Position numbers and translations under genes: made by a program. Shown here one piece after another: positions 10,101-16,821 of a stretch of DNA of 50,721 bases. The DNA comes from Rubrivivax sp. (GTDB lineage: Bacteria > Pseudomonadota > Gammaproteobacteria > Burkholderiales > Burkholderiaceae_C), in contig JAEUPE010000081.1 in assembly GCA_016790435.1 (NCBI GenBank), positions 1-50,721 on the forward strand. Direction: 5' to 3'. A model generated the notes under the pieces. That model was given only the letters and a program-made list of their open reading frames with translations, ran no database searches and was not told where the DNA came from. Each line of letters begins with the position of its first letter. The stretch's first letter is position 1.

Positions 10101-10948
10101 GGTGCGTTGGGCTTTCGGCCAGGAACTTTCTTTGCCCAAACCCGCTTTGCCGGCGTGACCTTCAGGTAGAGCTCTCGACTCGTCGGCCACGTCGCCACGG
10201 ACAGCCTTGCCACCATCGAGAAAACGGCGTCACTGCCGGCAACGCTCGTCGGCCAGGTCGTGAGCTCGACAGCACCGTCCAGCGACGTGGCGTCAGCGAC
10301 CACCTCACACGGGCCGAGGCCGGGAAACAGCTCTTCTCCCACGAGGCGATCGGCCAGGTGCTTTGCAATCAGGTCCCACTGTGGCTTGGTGACCTTGCCC
10401 GCGCCGTCGCGGTCAACGAGCGGCTGGCTGCGCGACTGCAGCTCGATGTTCTCCGCCGTGATGTGCGTGCGGACAGCGGCGGCCAGATCGCTGTGCCCGT
10501 TGCGCGCGGCCCACGGCCCGACGACATCCTGATACCAGCGCATCAGGACTTCGACGACCCGTTGTCTGAGCTCGTCGTGGTCCAGCGCCCCGGCAGCGCC
10601 GTCGCCAACCCATCGCAACTCCAACGCCGGTTTCGATGGATTCTTGAGGCCAAGATCCCGGTCGAGTCGCATCACACCCTCGAGCTTGGCCATGAGCGCA
10701 GCCCGCAGCCGAACGATGGGCAGGTTCTTTTCGTCCTGGTTCTTCGCCGCCTCGAGCAGCGATTGCAGCGATGTCAGCAGAGATCCCGCGAGCCGAACGG
10801 CCAGAAGCGAGACAGCCTGACTCAGCCACTCGGCCCTGATGCGAGCCCCGAGCAGCACCGGTCGATCACTGCCCTTGGTCTCGGGGGACCTGCGCCATGC
10901 CGTCGTGCTGACGCCCTGGGCTGTCGGGCTGGTGGCGTCGTCGCTCAT
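1190..10948 (-). CDS. Giant pPIWI-RE / AAA-STAND ATPase fusion protein
   Basis: A single uninterrupted frame of 3252 residues. Residues 1 to about 960 look like a pPIWI-RE protein: an N-terminal beta-rich region, a MID-like Rossmann segment near 480 (LWVFVDGSDERK), and an RNase H-like core with VVLIDW at D752 followed by LWTEITDESL, then an Arg-rich Y874-RPRPRM motif and a closing LPAPLFFVRKVRDYI segment. An acidic linker (960-1060), a coiled coil (about 1395-1450), an Ala/Pro-rich linker (about 1560-1690) and a second coiled coil (about 2230-2290) follow. Residues about 2535-2830 form a P-loop NTPase with Walker A YGGRRLGKSS (K2556) and Walker B LLIDEAD (D2656-E2657), then a winged-helix-like stretch and a 370-residue tail. 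The pPIWI-RE family normally ends after the PIWI module; the long ATPase extension is unusual. The assignment rests on motifs and on the flanking helicase and nuclease. ATP- or nucleic-acid-triggered assembly is inference. Confidence 0.75.
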   Translation of the reverse strand: MSDDATSPTAQGVSTTAWRRSPETKGSDRPVLLGARIRAEWLSQAVSLLAVRLAGSLLTSLQSLLEAAKNQDEKNLPIVRLRAALMAKLEGVMRLDRDLGLKNPSKPALELRWVGDGAAGALDHDELRQRVVEVLMRWYQDVVGPWAARNGHSDLAAAVRTHITAENIELQSRSQPLVDRDGAGKVTKPQWDLIAKHLADRLVGEELFPGLGPCEVVADATSLDGAVELTTWPTSVAGSDAVFSMVARLSVATWPTSRELYLKVTPAKRVWAKKVPGRKPNAPPHVRCYIFSPEMPVLPATIRRGKDGWGFGDDYVQYRAESSGALPETLERAVADLRPVEQGWWVGLPELTTLFDYVQQRTVFEADEVDLYECVVELLPDVLDAALPFRTLKIPRAMTQAKSAVARLQVDDVLPSEAADLGWAGAALEDDGPGEDSDEEQGGPLAADDPANATKRRERLARHRAANEEALARIHGDTAPSLWVFVDGSDERKLIERSAQAIFGDRLRVEVHPLPPNVHGLRGDLDLEGEKGIRRFEARVERWKSVAEGVAKGADGARHVLICAPKDVNKRPEDPVNYYAGLHAMCRHAKANVHHLLPLEIDRKTKQPDVQHFIHRVQSALLDVFLAHSGMVFGVRPFVQGCLGRACPKAIYGVQAVRSQARALTQEQPVSLIVFTKLDVATGVTSVSFVCRDRNRVYSTEWLPLNQGLQWLGSQRHLSGDERWLKDNFAGATRKMLGRIHEDDPHAVVLIDWSTVAGLWTEITDESLIGGTARGIVLDEADLDKVFPAMTLLRLRADRNATLGMRWVNTTTFEEWHTEPHLVATRQTAEEQYATTYKTIVELDAGTGPGHLPHYLLVMGYRSTVQTKRGMSCYRPRPRMSRNKTGWFERRLLPVAKDNAALPGGLEVTVLQSPDEVKPDSLASLVMGLRLGYAHYDDWTALPAPLFFVRKVRDYIIRYPEAPDVQGSDGPPAEADAPTEDVGSAVEVGPSTELRSELVSEVLEELPALGDGGVQTVLGDAVLASEASVGESPATYVPAEADSPAATPSMEADETAPVELADPALDRALKASLAAPELYSPKSGPAARLLYEGMLLGTVRVRVDPPWFVTRDTVLSSSAWPTDKRAIGRYWRQIGKFNIRLRPERGEAPSVAQFPEWVMRRLAIPQSLYALDIADLFPSRGERLFHRIEEVHRSYLEAVDRADEEGERGQLWRDMPDLVKWLCKNGDDEALGWVFCLMAHYPYKEFVPKVLQAVDPAAMGAHAHAALEYMTNCHEVCHKAYDDKRSGDRKVATYTVPAPMRPLPGVLRPGIKVTDSFMHDSLQPPVQHVSSRETGSPFAPPGHETAPIAKAVAAISRSTPADSHANSQLPASTTHTGRPAWPTPGDSAFDDLHDACQAHLDSLKRRHEEVLQARAAELQAEQTRQAQLSAQAAAEIAARAAMSARLDSLDEEAHALAGALRVGLEVGQWHAIGVRETLGEAPGDAALAEASRQMGDVRAAVQEAEAANAELARVDAGEFEGSDQLGAKERARKKGTLLQAAAQRATEADAALNLALDRCSLLASGPATPRSALEPTAPLPSWMPSVAEAAEPTANPAQSGGTAVAAPTEASAQAVHPPAERQELAPAPVGVPTGEEQDSAGSSLSPTAGRSSGAATIEIGAAPGPDDANGADEAETGAAESDGPARTASGPVPLVEPTQQVLLACLESGHWALAAVAARALNEISPGPVSRLWGTAVAAIRAAESRRPIEPEALKALQEWLASDANDQPMPNAVADHLGVFGASLLPMLLAGHDPGIRWSAIQYLLPRLQPHTELHRVVERIATLESIHLIVTPEIMSAAQVGLHQALEDGVRRMRERAASWPADQSLVTNWTATDYVDLHAAICTERRGFATGECVAAIARGDDARARRLLPEVQKLADKGLATITDMRKRIGRRRPIEGVGRDYMVGNLKTTSEFVHEFFAQLDRLKSAKQDTLPPKHEEFLRGLYRELQAAFAYVQDLDLGEGAAGLHRRVLLCAIERARALMEQRPRVSVVPDEDQLLLLQYPMAHDLKPATVWRLADESQTRVPLADIGQLVSAATLAERELRADGGPSGAEVELPALLVDAAAAHRSSGRLLPARLIEERLARSMKSLPSSVIADNDTARREARNKLSADLQEAKQRVTNAMSLNALPQAEASRMLKVIESLVRANAEQEIGSPGKVTALYPDFPHARAVLQHVVLTPLDTKIQQSREKLKLEIEEFVKERERNLEPTELRQFEQKAQRIQARLEQGTALSVRVARNEFLLLREDKLPLFRAEERTASHRFEEFRTQVRKATHGHRVLDGLRGILKGDAPMPADAPDWLSSLGDVDREEAVRLIGHWCDVFKNGPRGSFAEALENFFRDAGLSQDPAVISPNEGKFFFEGKPFAGLAASGFGVFVPPALGSDATHIEGVIVPQPSSIEKLGQSVAQLPSATPTFLLSRQSLTAQQRAQLGHDHPVLIVDDDLVAYMAVHPSARLAKLMEVCLLSFRTNPYADYGARPVPPEMFFGRVNELRKLREVPSAAVLYGGRRLGKSSLLNQILEESRSQVRLVPGAVGAGEMAIYVPLDSGKDPAGFSQNYRLFGWKAIHKAMVTAGFLASSPVDLLTDQAIRDRIHDEIVAGGTGTKACYLLIDEADDVMREDLRANAPFLASLQNLSDTVLGRCRLRYVIAGLHNLTRMTTGGNTALGKATSIALQPFSSDTDILNGIDLITKPLAALGFHFGKGDESLPMRIMAVCNFYPAFIQLYCRNLVNRLYNKRAGKDLATSIGSGDLDAVERDQEFLREIQEKFGLNLNLDKRYKAIALILAEYSYAEAAGSVFAGLTATEIRDHCVAYAPEHFKTTAPGAYEALLDEMEKLTILERNGSRYQLRTPDIATMLGDHEQVAHHLNELARETPTEDRSRGEARLSVSHRTDVKTFPMPSAWVRNFLQSEHNDLVVFVGNQLSGIAMFDRLREPWDLPQDEATIEAKTFSGPEDARTWLNGHRKKPGAARTRLVAVLSRGWRLDQLDAYVALAQTFGRQTGQPEVAARGRLPTMRPMLVADPEQAFGLAARLSDQRRPVSKNLTVAAIPAWSDDAVYFRFDQPQHENVPIRDSAEARHALLTASCGLGDVLERICGAALTVDEALRQPDEARKRLAPDLLTFYAKIGWPASIDPATRSRLEDLLILMHGEGRAQSREDEHLEVLGLTPAHFLFAQWMGLVQQAADGTWEVPNLYLDLIEARPAHSS

Positions 10949-10976
10949 CGATGTCCTTGCCTTGTCGGGTCGCCTT

Positions 10977-13900
10977 CTACGCGTGCTCGGTCGTCAGGCC
11001 GCTGATGTTGGACAACGGCGCGTAGAACGAGCGGTACAAGTTCTCGTAGCAGTCGCGCACCGCCGCGTCCGTGTGGTTCAGGCAGTCGTCGAGGATGCGC
11101 CGCATCATCAGCAGCATCGAGGTGCGCGCGGTGTCCGGCAGCCCCATTGCCGACTTCGGTGCCCACGCCGCGTCCACGAAGTAGACGAAGGCGGGGCAAT
11201 CCCCTCGCATGGCACGGCCGATGGTCTGCAGAATCATGATCATCTGGTCGGCGACGAAAGGCCTTGCGAACTCGCCCAGGGCTCGCGAAGCCTGCGGCAG
11301 GCGCAGCAATGCACCGACCGTCTTGGATACCCGCCCGCGCTGCGCGCGCATGGCGGCAAGCGCTGCCTCGGTCGACTCGAACCGGGACTGGTCGAAGTCC
11401 TCCGAGGCCGCGCCGACAACGCCTTGCAGGAATCCCAGGCTGTCGCTGCGAGGGTGCGCGCGCGTCAGGAAGTACAGCGACCCGATCATCGCCTTGTCGG
11501 CGCGCGGGCCGAACTCGTAGACGATGTTGACCCCGCGACCGATAGCGTTCATCGGGAAGATGAACAAGTCCCAGTTCCGGTCGTCACCCAGTCGCTCCAC
11601 CTCCGAAGCCGTGATGGCGTGGTCAGAGGCCGCCGCCAGGGCGCCGCCACGCACGAGATAGCGCACTCGTTCACGCCAGGCCGGGAACTGCTGTCGGATG
11701 TGCTCGTAGAGCAGCTCGCACTGCTCGTAGCTGTTGACCACGAAGGCCGCCTTGCGCCCGATGCCGTCCACGACGTCGTTCTGGGCGATCGCGGCCTCCA
11801 CCTTGCTGGCGCGCCCACCTTCGAGAAGCTCGGTGGCCATGGCCTTGAGCACGAACTCCCGCCGGGCGAGCCTCGAGCCGCTGAAGTAGAGCCGCTGGCG
11901 GTCATCGTGCGGGTCCCTCAGGGGCAGGAAGTGGTAGCGCGACTGGGCCCAGCCGGCTCCCGCGTTCGGGCGTCGCAAGACGTAGTGCGGGCCAACGTCG
12001 ATGTGGTAGCTCGGGCTGTCTTGCAGAAGCGAGGTCGCACTGGTGAGCAATACCGCCGGCCCCGTCCCGCCGCTGCTCAGGCCCAGTTGCGCCATCCGGT
12101 GCACGAGCATGCGGGGCGTACCGACGAAACCCACGTGTGCGATGTCTACGTCGCCCTCGTCACCGACGGTGTACCGTACGCCGCTCAGGCGGCCGGCGAG
12201 GGACTCAGGGACTATGCCGAGCAATTCCTTGGAGGGTCGCGACTCGAAGACTTCGTCGCCGAGGATGCCCTGGCCGTTCAGCAGTCGCAGGTGCGGGCCC
12301 AGGCCGAAGTGCTGCAGCACGAGCAACGTCACGTTGGCCAGCAGCCTGACGTGGTCGATGAAGAACTTCGGCTCCTTAGACGGCGCCAGGCCAGGCGCGC
12401 GTAGCAGCACGCGCGCCAGCGCCTGCATGAATTCGTCTGTGCCTTCACGGTCCCACGAATCGAGGGTCCGGAGAACGTCGGCCGCGTAGTCGCGAATCTC
12501 CTGGGGCGTGGTGCGAGCAAGTTCGGCCAGCTTGGCGAGCTCGGTGTCACTCAGGTCATAGGCCGACCCCTGCGCGTCCGTCGGGCCGTGCCCGTCCTGA
12601 GCAGCGCTGTCATCATCCTCCTGTTGCATCTGGTTCAGATGCCGCAGGGCCTCGCCGCCCTCGCGAAACGCCACCCGCTTGGCCGCGTAGTCCCACATCC
12701 GCTCGAGGGCCTGGCGCGCATTCAGGTGGTTGTCTGTCTCTTCGTCGTCGCCGCTGGCCGCATCGGCATAACCGCCCCGGGCGAGCGGAAACATGTCCGC
12801 GATGAGCGACAGGCCTGTCAGTAGCTTGCGCGCGTACTCATCGCGGAACTCGCGTGGCGACGTGACGATGGCCGCCGTCAGGCGTTCGGCAGCGAGCCCG
12901 AAGCGTCCCGACATGGCCATGATGGCAGCGATCGACGCCCCACCGACGAACGCATTGCGGCCCTGCGCAGCGGGCGCGTGCAGGTCAAGGAGCAGCCGGT
13001 TCCACACCGAGTCGGCGTCGCCGGAGAGCTTCATCAACGGCGTGCCTCGGCCGTCCATGTTGGCCTGAGCGCCATCACACTCGTCGACGACCACGAGGTC
13101 GAAGGTTCGGGCCAGGTATTCAAAGTGGCGTAGCTGGACGTCGCTGAACAGCGGCGAAACCTCGCGGTCGGTTGAGAGGATGTGCCCGGCCCAGACCGTG
13201 GCGTCGACCAGCGAGCGTTCGGCTTCCTGGCGTCCGCACACCGATGCCAAGGCGCACTGATGCGGTTTCGCGCCCTTGCCGGCTTTCGCGCCACTCGGCG
13301 TCTGCTCGACCAGCTGACACGGGGGATGGGCGTGCGGAAACGCGACGTCCTCGTCGCCGGCAAAGGCGGCCAAGCTGCAATTGGTGGCGAAGAACGGGGC
13401 AGCAGACCGCGTCACGGCGTAGCCGCGGTTGTCCTGGGACAGCGCTGCCGCAAAGCTCGCAACGTGCTTGGACCGGGCTCGATCGCTCTGCCCGAACAAC
13501 AGGGCCGAGCGCACGTCGTAGAGCGACAGGCGCTCCACGAACCCCGTGGCGACCTCGATCGAGGGGAACAGGAAGCACACGCGGTAGTCGCGCTCGCTGG
13601 CCCAGGCCGCCAGCAGATACAGCATCGTCGTCTTGCCCGACCCGGGCAGGCCGATGAGGTGCTTGACGCCGATGAGCTCCATCGAGTCGCACTCGGCAAG
13701 ACCCTCGACCGTGGCCTCTGTGAGCACCGCGGTGGGCTCGCCGCTGGCGGTGTGCAGGCGGCGATACCAGCTCCGTTCACCGGGCTGCTGGCGCCCCGCG
13801 CGTTCGTCCACCGCGTCGAAGCGGTCGGCAACTGCCACAAGGTCAACCCATCGGACCAGGCCCGGCGCACGGCCGCGACGGCCGACGTCCATCAAAGGCG

Positions 13901-14498
13901 GCTCGGGCGGCTCGAACCCAAGCGGCTCGATCGCAGTCTCGAAACGCCGCCTCTCGTCGACGACCCGGGCGGGAAGAGTTGGGTCATGACGCCGGCGCGT
14001 CGGTCGTCGACGCAGCGACAGGGGTGAGGTCAGAGATCCCAGCGCATCGCGCACATCGTCCGGCATGATCGAGGTCCAGACCGGCCGAACGCTAAGCTGG
14101 GCGTCCACCTCGAAGCGCTTGCTCGTCCCCTCTTCGTCATCCACCACGGGATCTTCCGGAGGCGGGGCCCGATCGCTCGACTCACCAGGTTCAGGGTCGT
14201 CCTCCCAGACTTTGGGTCGTGCAGCGGCGCGGCGCTGACGCTCCAGCCGTCGGTGCGTGTCGTTGTACTGGTCCACCATCAGGCGCAGTTCGCGCTGACT
14301 CCAAGGAGCGTGTCCGGAAATGCGCAGGTTCTGGATGGCCGTGGCCACGTTGAGCGGCAATGTCGCCAACACCGATTCGAACCCGGTCATGAGAGCGGGC
14401 AGGTCGCGCAGGTGTCGCTGCCCCAGCAGTTCGGTCGCAAGCAGACACAGGTAGTTCAGGACGTGGGCGCCACGGTAGGGCTGCAGGCGCTCACGCAT
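10977..14498 (-). CDS. DinG-like SF2 helicase of the pPIWI-RE island
   Basis: Protein of 1173 residues. The N-terminal 100 residues are helical and precede the motor, in the position of the accessory domain Z described for pPIWI-RE helicases. Motor motifs are clear: Walker A GLPGSGKTT (K289), Walker B VVVDECD (D472-E473), motif V around AIGRGVNIVYEF and motif VI QTIGRAMR (R1095, R1098). Four cysteines, C374, C394, C415 and C421, lie between motifs I and II, where DinG/XPD helicases bind a 4Fe-4S cluster. The likely role is ATP-driven unwinding of DNA or an RNA-DNA hybrid for the PIWI and nuclease partners. The start overlaps the nuclease stop by 8 bp, and the stop lies 28 bp before the giant gene, so all belong to one operon. 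Helicase identity is firm; the island-specific role follows from the neighbours. Confidence 0.85.
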   Translation of the reverse strand: MRERLQPYRGAHVLNYLCLLATELLGQRHLRDLPALMTGFESVLATLPLNVATAIQNLRISGHAPWSQRELRLMVDQYNDTHRRLERQRRAAARPKVWEDDPEPGESSDRAPPPEDPVVDDEEGTSKRFEVDAQLSVRPVWTSIMPDDVRDALGSLTSPLSLRRRPTRRRHDPTLPARVVDERRRFETAIEPLGFEPPEPPLMDVGRRGRAPGLVRWVDLVAVADRFDAVDERAGRQQPGERSWYRRLHTASGEPTAVLTEATVEGLAECDSMELIGVKHLIGLPGSGKTTMLYLLAAWASERDYRVCFLFPSIEVATGFVERLSLYDVRSALLFGQSDRARSKHVASFAAALSQDNRGYAVTRSAAPFFATNCSLAAFAGDEDVAFPHAHPPCQLVEQTPSGAKAGKGAKPHQCALASVCGRQEAERSLVDATVWAGHILSTDREVSPLFSDVQLRHFEYLARTFDLVVVDECDGAQANMDGRGTPLMKLSGDADSVWNRLLLDLHAPAAQGRNAFVGGASIAAIMAMSGRFGLAAERLTAAIVTSPREFRDEYARKLLTGLSLIADMFPLARGGYADAASGDDEETDNHLNARQALERMWDYAAKRVAFREGGEALRHLNQMQQEDDDSAAQDGHGPTDAQGSAYDLSDTELAKLAELARTTPQEIRDYAADVLRTLDSWDREGTDEFMQALARVLLRAPGLAPSKEPKFFIDHVRLLANVTLLVLQHFGLGPHLRLLNGQGILGDEVFESRPSKELLGIVPESLAGRLSGVRYTVGDEGDVDIAHVGFVGTPRMLVHRMAQLGLSSGGTGPAVLLTSATSLLQDSPSYHIDVGPHYVLRRPNAGAGWAQSRYHFLPLRDPHDDRQRLYFSGSRLARREFVLKAMATELLEGGRASKVEAAIAQNDVVDGIGRKAAFVVNSYEQCELLYEHIRQQFPAWRERVRYLVRGGALAAASDHAITASEVERLGDDRNWDLFIFPMNAIGRGVNIVYEFGPRADKAMIGSLYFLTRAHPRSDSLGFLQGVVGAASEDFDQSRFESTEAALAAMRAQRGRVSKTVGALLRLPQASRALGEFARPFVADQMIMILQTIGRAMRGDCPAFVYFVDAAWAPKSAMGLPDTARTSMLLMMRRILDDCLNHTDAAVRDCYENLYRSFYAPLSNISGLTTEHA

Positions 14499-15900
14499 GG
14501 CTCAGCTCCTCGACGGCGTCGGCGAGCGTCAGGGCCCGAATGGGCGAGCCCTCCAAGCAGGCGCTGACGCGGTCGACGTAGTTCGGGACACGGCGCGCCA
14601 GCCAGTCCGGAATAACCAACCACGGAGTCTTGTAGGTCATCAGGCCGCCAGGCCGTCGGCGCAACCGCTCGCCCAGCAGTTCCGGACTGCTGTAGGCCTT
14701 CAGGTCGATGCCGACCTTGCCGCCTTCGCCCAGGTCGAGGTCCACCGTGTCGCGGTTCGGATACATGCGCACGGTGTGGCCCCGAGCGGCAAGTCGCTCG
14801 GCCAGGCGCAACTCGTCGATCCCCGGCTCGAGCCAGTACTTGCGCAGCGGCCTGTTGAGGCGGAAGAGGTCCGCTGCAGGCAACGTGAGCCCACGGCTCG
14901 CACCGTGCTCGGCCGCGCAGGCTGCGGTGGTGCAATGCAATGCCCCGCGGCTTCGCGTCATGACGTTGTTGCAGTGACTGCAAAGCGTGGTCGTCTCGCC
15001 GGCGGCAAGCGCGCCGGGCAGAGGCTCATAGAACTGCTGCTCGACGCAGACCCACACGGCCGAGGGCAATCCGGCGAGAAACTTGAGCAAGTGCTTGCGC
15101 GTGACCACGGGGTTGCGAACGACGAACGTGCGAACCTGCGTGTAGTAGTCGTCCGCATCCTTGGCGGACTGCTTGGACAGGCTGTCTTGAAAGGCAGCGA
15201 AGACCTGCTCTTCGAGCAGTCCCGTCATGCCGGCAAAGCCCCTGGCCAACTCTTCGGCCTCGAGCGTCGGCATCCGATCCTCAGCGTCGATGAGGCAGAC
15301 CGTCGCCAGGCCCCCGTCGGTGACGGAAGGTACGGGCAGCCACTCACCCAACGGCTTCGTGCAATGGGCAAGCAGTTCGTGAATTTCGGCGCCGACGTCT
15401 CTCAGGCCGAGCGTGAGCCGTGCTCGCGAGACCAGCGCCATCGCCCGCCTGTCCTCGTCACCCAGTCCAGCTACGCCGCTCCAGAGCCGGTCGACCCCTG
15501 AAACCATCGTGGCGCCGCCGCCCATGAAGACTTGGCGGCCCTGGCGCATCACGAGCGCGGCCAAGCTCGCGGGCAGTGCGTTCATCGGGTCGCCACGGGG
15601 CCGCCAGACCGTGCCTTCACGGTCCTCCCCCGACTCCGCGCCGCTGGTCGCCGTGGCCTTGAGAGCGTCTGCAACCAGCGCTTCGATCTTTTCCACGAGC
15701 AGGCGAGGAATCGTGCGGAAGTCACTCGACTCCGCCGGCATGCGGTACGTCTTCATCGCCCGCGGCTCGACCCCGAGGCGAGCGGCAAACTGGTCCCAGG
15801 TCAGCCGAGATCCACCGGCGCCCAGGGCACGCTTCGCTGCGACCAGGAATGCCTTCTGGTCGATCTTGAGGTCTGCGGCAGGGCCGGAATCTTGTTGCAT
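14491..15900 (-). CDS. pPIWI-RE-associated REase-fold nuclease with HTH and zinc ribbon
   Basis: Protein of 469 residues, first gene of the operon. Residues about 30-65 (LTWDQFAARLGVEPRAMKTY) read as an Xre-like helix-turn-helix. The middle (about 95-290) is an unassigned helical region matching the position of the domain Y of pPIWI-RE nucleases. C307, C310, C323 and C328 form a zinc-ribbon-like knuckle. The C-terminal nuclease core shows E363 in a helix, TVDLDL with D387 and D389, and IDLKAY with D399 and K401, which is the PD-(D/E)XK arrangement. The expected activity is metal-dependent DNA cleavage. The ATG at 15900 has no strong Shine-Dalgarno sequence and lies about 14 bases behind a predicted promoter start. 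The HTH may make it the autoregulator of the operon, since palindromes sit in that promoter. The nuclease fold is well supported; target and regulation are inferred. Confidence 0.75.
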   Translation of the reverse strand: MQQDSGPAADLKIDQKAFLVAAKRALGAGGSRLTWDQFAARLGVEPRAMKTYRMPAESSDFRTIPRLLVEKIEALVADALKATATSGAESGEDREGTVWRPRGDPMNALPASLAALVMRQGRQVFMGGGATMVSGVDRLWSGVAGLGDEDRRAMALVSRARLTLGLRDVGAEIHELLAHCTKPLGEWLPVPSVTDGGLATVCLIDAEDRMPTLEAEELARGFAGMTGLLEEQVFAAFQDSLSKQSAKDADDYYTQVRTFVVRNPVVTRKHLLKFLAGLPSAVWVCVEQQFYEPLPGALAAGETTTLCSHCNNVMTRSRGALHCTTAACAAEHGASRGLTLPAADLFRLNRPLRKYWLEPGIDELRLAERLAARGHTVRMYPNRDTVDLDLGEGGKVGIDLKAYSSPELLGERLRRRPGGLMTYKTPWLVIPDWLARRVPNYVDRVSACLEGSPIRALTLADAVEELSHA

Positions 15901-15920
15901 CGTGTTGACAATGTATTCTG

Positions 15921-15949
15921 AAGATACGCAATGCGTACTTGTATGACAG
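15921..15949 (-). promoter_or_regulatory. Predicted sigma-70 promoter of the pPIWI-RE operon
   Basis: Read on the minus strand there is a CTGTCA -35 box (15944-15949), a 17-base spacer and a TATCTT -10 box (15921-15926), each matching the consensus at four of six positions. Transcription would start about 14 bases before the ATG at 15900. The spacer contains a palindrome, which suggests repression by occlusion. Prediction only. Confidence 0.35.
15925..15937. promoter_or_regulatory. Palindromic operator, site 1
   Basis: TACGCAATGCGTA is a perfect palindrome around a central A, located 25 bases upstream of the nuclease gene and inside the predicted promoter spacer, overlapping the -10 box. A near copy lies 43 bp away, and a 12-of-13 copy lies in front of higA near 48700. 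The binding protein is unknown; an HTH protein is likely. Confidence 0.45.
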
Positions 15950-15967
15950 AGCAGACATGAGAACAGG

Positions 15968-15980
15968 TACGCAATGCGAA
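15968..15980. promoter_or_regulatory. Operator half-copy, site 2
   Basis: TACGCAATGCGAA repeats site 1 with one mismatch. The centre-to-centre distance is 43 bp, about four helical turns, so two dimers could bind the same face of the DNA. It lies upstream of the predicted -35 box. The rest of 15981-16232 shows no gene that I can support. Confidence 0.4.
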
Positions 15981-16232
15981 CTACTATGATGCGATCAACG
16001 ACCTCTTCAGCAGATCATCGAGTAATTTCCGACCAGCTGCCTTCTAGAGACGAAGTCACGACACACACCGAAGAGCGGCGGCCAAGGGGTCGTCGAGTAC
16101 CCGGTCTTGGCGGTGTAGCGGTCGTAGGAGGCGCTCGGAGTCGTCGAATGCCCGGTGACGACGGCCGCCGTTCAGGCCCTCGCCCGAGCGTGGCCACGAC
16201 AAGGGCGCGTGTTCCCTGAGCCGAGTTCCGGC

Positions 16233-16665
16233 TCATCTGCCAGCCTCCGCAACCGCGCCAGTGCCCAAGTCGCTGAACAACGAGATGTAAGGCGCATACC
16301 GAAAGCGCCGGTGCGCGCATAGCCCGTCACTTCGGAGAGCACGCCCAGCTTGACGAGGCGCGACACCAGGCTGTTGGCCGCGGCGTAGGTGGTGCCGGTC
16401 AGCCTCTGCACGTCGCCCACGGCGACGATGGGGCGGTCGAACAGCGACTCGAGCACCTTGTGGCCGTTGCCCGCCGCGCGGCCGAGCTGCGCCGTGATGG
16501 CGGCGCGGTGCTGCTCGCGCAGCAGCAGGATGCGCCGCGCCGTCTCGGCCGCTCGCCGGCCACCTCGGTCACTCCGCGCAGGAAGAAGCGCAGCCAGTCT
16601 TCCCAGGCGCCGCGCTCGCGCACGGCCTGCAGGTGACGGAACTCGGCGCGACCGCCACGATGAGA
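16233..16665 (-). pseudogene. Fic-family protein remnant, two frameshifts, 5' truncated
   Basis: Three reading frames in succession match the C-terminal part of Fic-domain proteins. The first frame reads AEFRHLQAVRERGAWEDWLRFFLRG; after a shift near 16548-16556 the frame continues LLLREQHRAAI and then the winged-helix segment LFDRPIVAVGDVQRLTG; after a second shift near 16300-16315 it reads RFRYAPYISLF and ends in TGA at 16233-16235. The catalytic HPFxxGNGR motif and the whole N-terminal half are missing, so it cannot act as an AMP-transferase. It lies directly behind the pPIWI-RE promoter region and probably marks an old recombination boundary. The reading is convincing because the three pieces join in the correct family order. 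Confidence 0.75.
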
Positions 16666-16821
16666 TGGACGAGCTGGATCAGTAGCCGCAACTGCCGGCA
16701 GAGCCTTTCTACGGCCCTTGACGAACTGCAGCTCGTGTGCTGGCAGATCCTCCCGAACGTTCCGCCGGCCTCCGCGCTGTACGGTGAACTGACTTACGCT
16801 TCGGTTCCTGCCGAGACCATC

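Noticed and set aside
16015-16200. Minus-strand frame with GHSTTPSASYDRYTA resembling a tyrosine-recombinase end
   Set aside because: Only 57 codons between two stops, no catalytic Arg/His/Tyr set around it, and competing frames of equal length.
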